From an uncultured Bacteroidales bacterium (GTDB taxonomy: Bacteria > Bacteroidota > Bacteroidia > Bacteroidales > Muribaculaceae), in NCBI GenBank assembly GCA_949285735.1, contig CASEAQ010000020.1, positions 1-40,624 of the forward strand: a stretch of 40,624 nucleotides of DNA, read 5' to 3'. Below are positions 1 through 7,025 of the stretch, piece by piece (the first letter of the stretch is position 1; each line of letters starts with the position of its first letter). The position numbers and the translations under genes are program-made. Below the pieces are notes generated by a model. The model was not told the DNA's origin. It searched no databases and worked only from the letters and a program-made list of their open reading frames with translations.

Positions 1-4
1 AATG

Positions 5-36
5 CTTTGCGTACCCCAAAATCAGGGTACGCAAAG
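5..36. repeat. Perfect 12-bp inverted repeat at window edge
   Basis: Positions 5-16 (CTTTGCGTACCC) pair perfectly with 25-36 across an 8-base loop. No T-run follows on either strand, so a classical terminator is not obvious. It could end a gene lying left of the window, or be an operator palindrome. The perfect pairing is seen directly; the role is unknown. Confidence 0.6.
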
Positions 37-332
37 TTACAAAACATTATCTATCAATATATTATAAATTTGATGTTTTTATAGTGACGAAGTCAGGAAA
101 AAAAGAACTTGTTCATTTTTTTTCGCTTTGCCGAGACGCAGTCTATATTCTCGAAATATGCGGAAAATTTCAACGCCCCTTGTTTTGCATTATATATATG
201 TGTTTGCCGACGGCAAAAAAAGTTTTTATGAGTATTAGATTGCTTCTTGCTTGATTATGTGCGCATTATGCCGATTCGGGAGAGACTTGTTGCGGCAAAG
301 GTGAAATTTTTTTCAATTTTTTTGCTGAAAAA
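37..332. other. AT-rich intergenic stretch without a gene
   Basis: About 300 bases with no open frame of credible composition on either strand. It holds several A/T runs and one small hairpin (TTTGCC at 203-208 against GGCAAA at 212-217). I see no other feature here until the tRNA promoter. Confidence 0.5.
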
Positions 333-363
333 TTTGGTATGTTGAAAAAAGTGCGTACCTTTG
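333..363 (+). promoter_or_regulatory. Bacteroidetes-type promoter of the tRNA-Lys gene
   Basis: TTTG at 333-336 and TACCTTTG at 356-363 are separated by 19 bases, matching the -33 / -7 (TAnnTTTG) promoter pattern of Bacteroidetes. The tRNA begins 31 bases after the -7 box. Motif and spacing are seen; activity is inferred. Confidence 0.7.
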
Positions 364-394
364 CAACCGAAATCAATCAACGACTTCAAAATTT

Positions 395-467
395 GACTCC
401 GTAGCTCAGTTGGTAGAGCAAATGACTCTTAATCATTGGGTCGAGAGTTCGAGCCTCTCCGGGGTCA
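395..467 (+). tRNA. tRNA-Lys(CTT)
   Basis: A complete 73-base cloverleaf can be folded. The acceptor stem is GACTCCG with CGGGGTC (one T-G wobble), the D stem is GCTC/GAGC, the anticodon stem AATGA/TCATT encloses the loop CTCTTAA, the variable loop has 5 bases, and the T stem GAGAG/CTCTC encloses TTCGAGC. The anticodon CTT reads the lysine codon AAG. The 3' CCA is not encoded. It is a single tRNA with its own promoter and terminator, not part of a cluster, and I see no integrase or duplicated 3' end nearby. Confidence 0.95.
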
Positions 468-473
468 CAAGCA

Positions 474-506
474 AAGCGGTCAGCAAATAGCTGTCCGCTT
501 TTTTTG
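474..506 (+). terminator. Rho-independent terminator after tRNA-Lys
   Basis: AAGCGG-T-CAGC pairs with GCTG-T-CCGCTT (one T-T mismatch, 5-base loop) and runs directly into seven T residues. It isolates the tRNA transcript from the fusion gene that starts at 584. Confidence 0.85.
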
Positions 507-583
507 TCTTGCATTTTCGCAATACCAATAAAAATGGTGGCAAAAACTTTGTAACTTTATGGGTGTGCTAATTGTATTGTTAT

Positions 584-1690
584 ATGTATAAAAAGATAAT
601 TGCAAGGTGGCAGGTGTGGAGTGGGCGTGCCATCGATATATGGTCGAGGGGGCAATATCCTGCCGACGTGTTGAGCAACCTGTGCAGCAATGGCTTTCGC
701 TATGACGGGATGGTTTGCGGCAGCATGGAGGGGTTTCTGCAATCGCTGAAGCAGCAGTACCTCGCCAAGCAGCGGCAGATATGCAGCATGAAGGGCAAAA
801 ATGCAAGGAAAATGTCGGTTACTGGCTGGCAGACCGACCAGATTGTGTGGTGGAAGGGGCAGGCGATAGACCGTCAAAGCGACGCTTTCCGTTCGTTGGT
901 AAAGGGTGCATACAGGGCAATGTTTGAACAGAATGAGCGATTCCGCACGGCATTGATGGCGACCCGCGGGAAGAGGCTTTGCCACAGCCGCGGCGAGCGC
1001 GATTCATACAAGACTATATTGACCGAGCAGGAACTGTGTGGCATACTGACCGAGATGCGCGACAACTATGACCGTCGCGACAAGACACAGGAGTTGGAGG
1101 CAAAATCGGTCGGCAGGAAGAGGCTCATCTACTTGCACGGGTTCGGCTCATCGGCTGCCAGTGGCACGGTGAAGACTTTGTGCGAACAGTTGTATGATTT
1201 CGATGTCATAGCCCCCGACATTCCTGTCGATCCGGCAGAGGCATTGCCATTCCTGCGCGGCTTGTGCATGAATGTCGTGCCCGACGTGGTTGTGGGCACC
1301 AGCATGGGTGGAATGTATGCCCAGCAGATGCGCGGCTACAACCGCATCTGCGTCAATCCTGCCCTCGAAATGTCGGAGAAGAGCACCGTGCTCACCATCG
1401 GGAGGCATGAATACTACAACCCACGTAAAGATGGGGCGACGCATTTTGAGATTACCCCCGAAATTATACGCCACCATGCCGAAATGGAGGCACACCAGTT
1501 TGACGGCATCACCGACGATGACAGGAAGCAGGTGTGGGGAATGTTTGCCGACAAAGACGGGCAGGTGAACAGCGAACCGCTGTTCAGCCAACACTACCAG
1601 CAGGTATTGCATTACAGCGGAGGGCACCGCCTTGACGAAAATGCAATTGTCCACACACTCGTGCCACTTATCAGGAGCATAACCAAGTAG
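584..1690 (+). CDS. NADAR (YbiA-like) domain fused to a YqiA-like alpha/beta hydrolase
   Basis: The protein has 368 residues. Residues ~10-160 resemble E. coli YbiA, founder of the NADAR family (N-glycosidases acting on riboflavin intermediates or ADP-ribosylated guanine). Visible matches are an LSN motif, SMEGFLQSLK with Glu49 where YbiA has SEHYFQ, and the FEQN..R..L.AT..K block. The family Asp is Asp140, but the Trp-Gly that follows in YbiA is replaced. Residues ~178-368 are a YqiA/UPF0227-like serine hydrolase with HGFGSS near its start, nucleophile Ser240 in GTSMGG, an acid at Asp323 or Asp325, and His348 in SGGHRL, so the triad looks intact. ATG at 584 is preferred to a TTG at 572. A weak promoter-like TAACTTTA lies at 552-559. 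No signal peptide is seen, so it should be cytoplasmic. The substrate is unknown. The C-terminal hydrolase call is firmer than the NADAR activity. Confidence 0.75.
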   Translation: MYKKIIARWQVWSGRAIDIWSRGQYPADVLSNLCSNGFRYDGMVCGSMEGFLQSLKQQYLAKQRQICSMKGKNARKMSVTGWQTDQIVWWKGQAIDRQSDAFRSLVKGAYRAMFEQNERFRTALMATRGKRLCHSRGERDSYKTILTEQELCGILTEMRDNYDRRDKTQELEAKSVGRKRLIYLHGFGSSAASGTVKTLCEQLYDFDVIAPDIPVDPAEALPFLRGLCMNVVPDVVVGTSMGGMYAQQMRGYNRICVNPALEMSEKSTVLTIGRHEYYNPRKDGATHFEITPEIIRHHAEMEAHQFDGITDDDRKQVWGMFADKDGQVNSEPLFSQHYQQVLHYSGGHRLDENAIVHTLVPLIRSITK

Positions 1691-1724
1691 CGATATTCTG
1701 CACGGTTCACCGGGGCAGGAATAT

Positions 1725-1759
1725 GAAAGCAGAATGCCACCACGGCATCCTGCTTTCCT
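1725..1759. terminator. Hairpin between convergent genes
   Basis: GAAAGCAG-A-ATGCC (1725-1738) pairs with GGCAT-C-CTGCTTTC (1744-1757), with one mismatch and a 5-base loop. It lies between the converging fusion gene and the GH92 gene. The T-run is poor on both strands, so a bidirectional terminator role is inferred from position and stem strength. Confidence 0.6.
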
Positions 1760-1824
1760 GTGATTTAACTAAAACTAAAGCTAAAAACTTAAAACCTATA
1801 AAATTATACCAGAAAAAAACGAGT

Positions 1825-4062
1825 TCATGTCAATGGTAGCAACTTGGAGCGTCTGGCAGGCTTGTTTGTCAGCCAAAATTCAAGTTGCCCTCCTTCCACG
1901 ATTGACTTGTGTGGAAGTTGGAAGTCTTTTATCTCTTTGCCGTTGAGCAGCACTTTGTCGATATATATCGCGTCCTGCCCGTCTTTGTGCACGGTTATTG
2001 TGAATGCCTTGCCGTTGCCAGTCGATATTTTGGCATTTTCAATCGACGGAGTGCCAATGATGTATATTCCCGAGGCGGGGTTGACTGGATAGAAGCCAAG
2101 GGCACTGAATATGTACCATGCCGACATCTCACCGCAGTCGTCGTTTCCAGCATAGCCCGACGATGAGCGGTTGTAGAGTGTGCGTTTTATGTAGTCGATG
2201 AGTTGTTGGGTCTTTGCTGGTTGTCCGGCAAGGGCATACAGGTAGGCAACGTGGTGGCTTGGCTCGTTGCCGTGGGCATACAGCCCTACAAATCCCGATG
2301 CGTTGTCGTTCTTCTTGCCACTTGTGACGGTCGATGTGAAAAACTCGTCCAACTTATTGCAAAAAGCCTCCTTGCCGCCAGTCAGGGCAATAAGCCCGTC
2401 AACGTCGTGCGGCACATACCAGTAGTATTGCCATGCGTTTCCCTCGGTGAACGGGTAGCCACCGTTTGCCCCGTATTTGTATGGGTCGAACGGTTCAATC
2501 CACTCCCCGTTGCTGTTGCGCGAGCGGAAGAATCCCGTGCCGCTGTCGTGCAGGTTGCGGTAGTATTGCGACCGCGCCATGAATGCCGCCGCATCGCTGT
2601 CGTTGCCCATCGCCTTTGCAAGCTGTGCGGCACACCAGTCGTCGTAACTGAACTCAAGTGTTATCGACACCGATTGCGATTGCAGGTCTTCGGGCATATA
2701 TCCATATTTCTCCCACACGTCGAATGGTGCGTTGAGGTGTGGCGTGGTGAGGCTGGCTTTCACTGCCTCGTAGGCGTGTCGCTTGTCGATGCCGTCGATC
2801 CCCTTCAATACAGCGTCGGCGATTACCGGCACGGCGTGGTTGCCTATCATGCAATAGTTGTCTTGCCCCCACAGTTGCCACACTGGCAGGTAGCCATAGT
2901 AGTCGTATTGTCGCACCATGCTTGCCACGAATTGTGCTGTGAGCCGCGGTTCGATGATGGTGTAGAGCGGGTGAGCGGCGCGGTAGGTATCCCAGAGCGA
3001 GAATGTGGAATAGTGCTCTTCACCCTTGCTAAGCTGTTGTGTCGAATAGTCGGCAGCCATATATTCTCCGTTTACGTCGGAGAACAGGTTGGGTTGCACC
3101 ATTGTGTGGTATAGCGCGGTGTAGAATATCTCTTTCTCGTCTTCGGGGGCATCGATTGCGATTTTCCCCAATTGGCGGTTCCACTCATTGCGGGCAAGGG
3201 CTTTCAGCTCGTCGAAGCTGTGGTTTGCAGCCTCGGCTTGCATGTTGAGTTTTGCGTTTTCTATCGATACGGGCGATATTGCCACGCGGCACTCCACTTC
3301 GCGGCATTTGCCAAACGAGAACAGGGCCTTCAGGCACGTGCCGTTGGCAACGGCTGCATTTTCTGTCGTCCTGCCGTCGTTGTCGAGCGTCCAGCCGGCA
3401 AGCGGCTGCGAAAACTCGATGTGGAAGTATATCTTGCGCAACTTTGCCCATCCAGTGATTATGCGGTAACCCTCGACTGTGGTGGGGCTCGTGACGCGTA
3501 TCTGCGAATTGATTATCCTGCGTCCCCAGCTATCCTTGTTTGCCGAGTGGTCGAGGTCGAGCCTTATAGCGGCATTGCTTGTGCCGCTGCGGTAGGTGTA
3601 GCGATGTATTCCAGTGCGGCGAGTGGCAGTCAGTTCCACGTTGATACTGTCATCTTCGAGCAGCACTTGGTAATACCCAGGTGCAGCACTCTCGTTGTTG
3701 TGAGAGAAGCTGGAGCAGGTTCTGGCAGGGTTCTCCACCGGCAACAGCATGATGTCGATGAAGTCTGACGCACCCGTTCCGCTGAGTCGCGTGTGAGAGA
3801 AGCCATATATCGTGCTGTCGTTGTAGTCATACCCGGCAGCACAATCCCAGTCGGGGGCGTTGCGGGTGTCGGGCGACAATTGCACCATTCCAAACGGCAT
3901 GGTCGCTCCGGGGTAGTTGTTTCCGCTTAGTCCGCCTTCGATGGCACCGGTGCCTATGAACGGGTTGACGTAGGCAGCCACATCGGCTGTGGCGGCATTC
4001 GCCGCCACGCTGATGCATACTGTCAAAACGGGAGCAAGCAATATTTGCTTCATGTCAATCAT
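1825..4062 (-). CDS. GH92 alpha-mannosidase-type glycoside hydrolase
   Basis: The protein has 745 residues, usual for GH92, a family of calcium-dependent inverting exo-alpha-mannosidases. A signal peptide (MKQILLAPVLTVC..., cleaved near ANA) points to the periplasm or cell surface. The mature protein opens with the family hallmark YVNPFIGTG and continues with YPGATMPFGMVQLSPD. EGNAWQYYW carries Glu540, the likely general acid, and NDDCGEMSAW carries Asp642, a likely general-base region residue; both follow the characterised BT3990 by motif memory. Its ATG overlaps the stop codon of the upstream GH95 gene (ATGA), so the two are translationally coupled. A second ATG, 9 bases downstream, is an alternative start. 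In context it would remove alpha-linked mannose or a related sugar. Linkage specificity cannot be read from the sequence. Confidence 0.92.
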   Translation of the reverse strand: MIDMKQILLAPVLTVCISVAANAATADVAAYVNPFIGTGAIEGGLSGNNYPGATMPFGMVQLSPDTRNAPDWDCAAGYDYNDSTIYGFSHTRLSGTGASDFIDIMLLPVENPARTCSSFSHNNESAAPGYYQVLLEDDSINVELTATRRTGIHRYTYRSGTSNAAIRLDLDHSANKDSWGRRIINSQIRVTSPTTVEGYRIITGWAKLRKIYFHIEFSQPLAGWTLDNDGRTTENAAVANGTCLKALFSFGKCREVECRVAISPVSIENAKLNMQAEAANHSFDELKALARNEWNRQLGKIAIDAPEDEKEIFYTALYHTMVQPNLFSDVNGEYMAADYSTQQLSKGEEHYSTFSLWDTYRAAHPLYTIIEPRLTAQFVASMVRQYDYYGYLPVWQLWGQDNYCMIGNHAVPVIADAVLKGIDGIDKRHAYEAVKASLTTPHLNAPFDVWEKYGYMPEDLQSQSVSITLEFSYDDWCAAQLAKAMGNDSDAAAFMARSQYYRNLHDSGTGFFRSRNSNGEWIEPFDPYKYGANGGYPFTEGNAWQYYWYVPHDVDGLIALTGGKEAFCNKLDEFFTSTVTSGKKNDNASGFVGLYAHGNEPSHHVAYLYALAGQPAKTQQLIDYIKRTLYNRSSSGYAGNDDCGEMSAWYIFSALGFYPVNPASGIYIIGTPSIENAKISTGNGKAFTITVHKDGQDAIYIDKVLLNGKEIKDFQLPHKSIVEGGQLEFWLTNKPARRSKLLPLT

Positions 4063-6446
4063 TTTATCTCGATTTTATCGCCTTTGTGCAATTCTGTTGT
4101 CAGGAAGCCGTCTTTGTCGATAGCCGTGTTCTTGATGCCGTTTACATAGGCATTATACTTGCCCTTTGGCATTTTCACCTTGAATTTGCCGTCGGCAGTG
4201 GCAGTCATCGACGCTTCGGTAATTTTCCCCTTCTTCCATGCTGCCGACACCTCGGCTCCGCCTTTCACGCACAATCCGCTGAAGCTGCCGTCATTCCATT
4301 CTTTGGGCAGGCAAGGCAACAGTTCCACATATCCCTCGTGGCACTGAACCAGCATCTCGGCAATACCTGCCGCACCGCCGGCGTTGCCATCGATGGCAAA
4401 TATGTCGTAGGGTGCGCCGGCTATGCCTTCGGGCGAAATTGTGAACAGGTTTTCGCGGCTGAGCGTGCCGAGCAGTGTGTTGACACTTTCAACGGCTTTT
4501 TCAGCATTTTTCAACCGTGCATAGAAGCATATCATGTTGGCTCGGCTCCATTCCACGTCTTCCCAGCCTTCGGCAGAGAGGCGGCGTTCGATCGACACGC
4601 GTGCGGCGCGTGCCAAGTCGGGTGTCTTGTCGAGCGTTATTTGTGCGTATGGGTAGAGCGAGAGCAGGTGCATGGTGTGGCGATGGTTGGGGTGGGTCTC
4701 GTCATAGTCTTCGAGCCATTCCATCACGCCGCCATATTTCTTGCTGATGCCGATTGGCGGCAATTTGGTGATAGCCATGCGCAACGAGTCGGCAAACGGC
4801 TTGTCGATGCCCAATATGTCGGACGATTGGATACAAGCGTTGAATATCTCGTAGGCAAACACGCGGTCACACGTGGGCATCATCGAGGCACACAAGTCGT
4901 GGCCGTTCCAGCCAAATGAGTTCTCGGGCGAGATGCTCGGACCCGTGAGCAGGTAACCCGTTTTGGGGTCTTCTACCATGTAGTCGAGCAAGAATTGTGC
5001 GTTACCTTTCAGCAGCGGATAGGCTGTGTTGGCAAGGAAGTCGCGGTCTTGCGTGTATTCATATTGCGTCCACAGGTGGGTGGCAATCCAGCTGCCAGCC
5101 GTCGGGTGCAAGCCCCATGCGATTGCGCCGGAGAGTGCCGAGAAGCCCCAAATGTTGGCAGTGGTGTGGGCAGTCCAGCCACGGCAGCCATATACCTTGG
5201 CGGCAGTTTCGGTGCCGTAGTATGCAAGGTCGTTGATGTAGTTGAACAGCGGAACGTTGCATTCGGCAAGGTTGCCCACGTTGCTAATCCAGTAGTTCTG
5301 CTGGGTGTTCATGTCGAGGTGGTAGTCGTTGGTCCAACCCATGTTGCAGGCAAGGTTGTCGTTGAAAAAACCCTGCAATGCTATCGGCAGCGGCGAGTTT
5401 TCCCTCGAAGAGGCGATTTCGAGATAACGCCCGTATTGGAAAAACAATTCGTGCAACCCGGCATCTTCGCCTCCGTCTTCCACGGCTTGGCGGCGCACAT
5501 CGGTGGGCACGGCGCTGTTGTCCTTTCCAAGTGTCATCGATACGCGCGAGAATATCGGTGCGTAATCGTCGATGTGCTCCTGCTTGAGGCTCTCGAAGTC
5601 GTTGCTCAGCGCGGTGCTTGTCTCTTTGTTGCAAAGAGCCTTGTAGTATTCGTTCTTGTAGTCGGTTCTCACGTCGGCGATAATCTTCACTGCATCGGCT
5701 CCGGCAACCGTGATGGTGCTGTCGGTGGAGCTTACGTTGCCGTTGGCAGCATCGATGGCAATGCGTCCGATGAAGCACACGCCGGGTTCTTGTTCGCTGT
5801 TTAGGAATGCGCGGCCCTCAAAGATGAGCTGGTTGCCCTCGGTCCTGATTTCCGACTTCCTCAGCAAGTCGAGTTTCACATCGAGCGAAATTGCGCCCGG
5901 GCGGCTTGCGGTGAAATTCATTGCCAGCACGTCCTTGGGGTTGGACGCGATATATTCACGCCTGTATTCGGTGTCGCCTATCTTGAATGTAACGCTGCTC
6001 ACGGCTGTGGCAAGGTCGAGTTGGCGGCGGTAGTCGCTCACTTCCCCTTGCGGGTAGTCGAATTGTATTTTCAGGTCACCTATTGGCAGGTGCGAGCCAA
6101 ATGTGTTGGTGCGCCCGGTGAGGTTGTCGCTTGCGATTTTGTTGCCTTCTACCATTTTCCCGTCGAGGAACATCTGTTGCAATTCCTTCATACGTTCGCC
6201 GCCAAACAGGCGGTCTTGTGTGGGATTGTAGCACCCCGACCACATGCTCGATTCGTTCAATGCTAAGGTCTCTTCTTCGATTCCTCCATAAATCATTGCT
6301 CCAAGTCGCCCGTTGCCAATCGGAAGCGATTGCATCCATTCCGTGGCAGGCTGCGCATACCACATCATGGTATCGCTTGCAAGTGCCGGGAAACAAGTAG
6401 CCAATATGGCACAGCAGCCAATGGCAATTCGTGAATATATTTTCAT
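4059..6446 (-). CDS. GH95 alpha-L-fucosidase / alpha-L-galactosidase-type hydrolase
   Basis: The protein has 795 residues with a signal peptide ending near ALA, so it is exported. Its mature start, WYAQPATEWMQSLPIGNGRLGAM, is the GH95 signature, followed by LALNESSMWSG. GH95 enzymes invert and cleave alpha-1,2-L-fucosyl or alpha-L-galactosyl ends. The likely general acid is Glu508 in SPENSF. In the active-site motif that in Bifidobacterium AfcA reads Asn-x-Asn, this protein has Asp378-Met-Asn380, followed by TQQNYW rather than the more common MNYW. That may mark a subgroup with another sugar preference. It is the first gene of a two-gene operon with GH92, transcribed away from the HTCS. A TAATTTTG box and a tandem 13-base repeat lie upstream. 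The family call is secure; substrate choice between fucose and L-galactose is not. Confidence 0.92.
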   Translation of the reverse strand: MKIYSRIAIGCCAILATCFPALASDTMMWYAQPATEWMQSLPIGNGRLGAMIYGGIEEETLALNESSMWSGCYNPTQDRLFGGERMKELQQMFLDGKMVEGNKIASDNLTGRTNTFGSHLPIGDLKIQFDYPQGEVSDYRRQLDLATAVSSVTFKIGDTEYRREYIASNPKDVLAMNFTASRPGAISLDVKLDLLRKSEIRTEGNQLIFEGRAFLNSEQEPGVCFIGRIAIDAANGNVSSTDSTITVAGADAVKIIADVRTDYKNEYYKALCNKETSTALSNDFESLKQEHIDDYAPIFSRVSMTLGKDNSAVPTDVRRQAVEDGGEDAGLHELFFQYGRYLEIASSRENSPLPIALQGFFNDNLACNMGWTNDYHLDMNTQQNYWISNVGNLAECNVPLFNYINDLAYYGTETAAKVYGCRGWTAHTTANIWGFSALSGAIAWGLHPTAGSWIATHLWTQYEYTQDRDFLANTAYPLLKGNAQFLLDYMVEDPKTGYLLTGPSISPENSFGWNGHDLCASMMPTCDRVFAYEIFNACIQSSDILGIDKPFADSLRMAITKLPPIGISKKYGGVMEWLEDYDETHPNHRHTMHLLSLYPYAQITLDKTPDLARAARVSIERRLSAEGWEDVEWSRANMICFYARLKNAEKAVESVNTLLGTLSRENLFTISPEGIAGAPYDIFAIDGNAGGAAGIAEMLVQCHEGYVELLPCLPKEWNDGSFSGLCVKGGAEVSAAWKKGKITEASMTATADGKFKVKMPKGKYNAYVNGIKNTAIDKDGFLTTELHKGDKIEIK

Positions 6447-6474
6447 AAGTAAAAAGGTTGTGTTGGTTTTGCTG

Positions 6475-6482
6475 CAAAATTA
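6475..6482 (-). promoter_or_regulatory. -7 box (TAATTTTG) of the GH95-GH92 operon
   Basis: On the minus strand this reads TAATTTTG, a full TAnnTTTG match 29 bases before the GH95 start. No good -33 TTTG lies at the expected distance, as is common for promoters that depend on an activator. This fits regulation by the divergent HTCS. Confidence 0.55.
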
Positions 6483-6551
6483 GTGGCTCATATTACATCA
6501 GTGTTAAAAACTATTCACCTGAATATGCTAAGATTCAACCAAATAACGGGG

Positions 6552-6586
6552 TTTGGCGCATTTGTTGCAATATTTGGCGCATTTGT
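6552..6586. promoter_or_regulatory. Tandem 21-bp-spaced direct repeat, candidate HTCS operator (copy A)
   Basis: TTTGGCGCATTTGT occurs at 6552-6565 and identically at 6573-6586, start to start 21 bp, which is two helical turns. The CGCATTTG core begins 75 bp upstream of the GH95 -7 box. The second copy ends in a small palindrome, CATTTGTCAAATG (6580-6592). A closely matching pair with the same spacing lies before the FG-GAP/SusCD operon (34518-34551), which supports a shared regulator, most simply the adjacent HTCS. Sequence and spacing are seen; binding is inferred. Confidence 0.7.
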
Positions 6587-6592
6587 CAAATG

Positions 6593-7025
6593 TTATTGGT
6601 GATATTTGTATGGAAGGGGTAAAAATATATTTCGTGAGAGAATTTTTGACTTTTATTTAAAGTGCCGAGTTAATAATATTTTACATTTAAGTACAATTGG
6701 TCGGAAAACCAGTAAATTACCACTTTTTGTTTTGATGCTTATTAACAATGTAATATCTTTTTGCCTGAAAATAAATTGTTTAATGTTTGGTACATATTGT
6801 TATTTTTAATTATTTTGCCGATGATTTGTGGGCTTGGATGATTTTGCTCAAGGGGGGCTTTTAGATTTTAGATGTAGAAACTACCAATAAGACTTGATTG
6901 CAGATGCCGCGTAGCTTGACATCATTTTGACAATTAAAATTTAAGGGGTACTCTTAACGGGGTGATATTGTCTGAGTCCATTATTTTGTTATACAACCAC
7001 CTAAAAACAACTTTTGCCAGTTATC
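6593..7025. other. AT-rich divergent intergenic region
   Basis: About 430 bases between the operator and the HTCS start. No credible gene is present; the one longer open frame (6606-6809, plus strand) is AT-rich, resembles nothing and has no recognisable start context. The HTCS promoter should lie here, but I find only near matches to TAnnTTTG (for example TTATTTTG near 6981-6988) and do not call one. Confidence 0.5.

Noticed and set aside
395-467. tRNA-Lys as an integration site of a mobile element
   Set aside because: No integrase, transposase or duplicated tRNA 3' end is visible in the window.
2203-3114. Plus-strand open frame (303 codons) opposite GH92
   Set aside because: Val/Cys-rich translation typical of an antisense shadow; GH92 motifs run through the same bases.
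6606-6809. Small plus-strand open frame in the GH95-HTCS gap
   Set aside because: AT-rich, Asn/Ile/Phe-heavy, no similarity recognised and no start context; likely chance.
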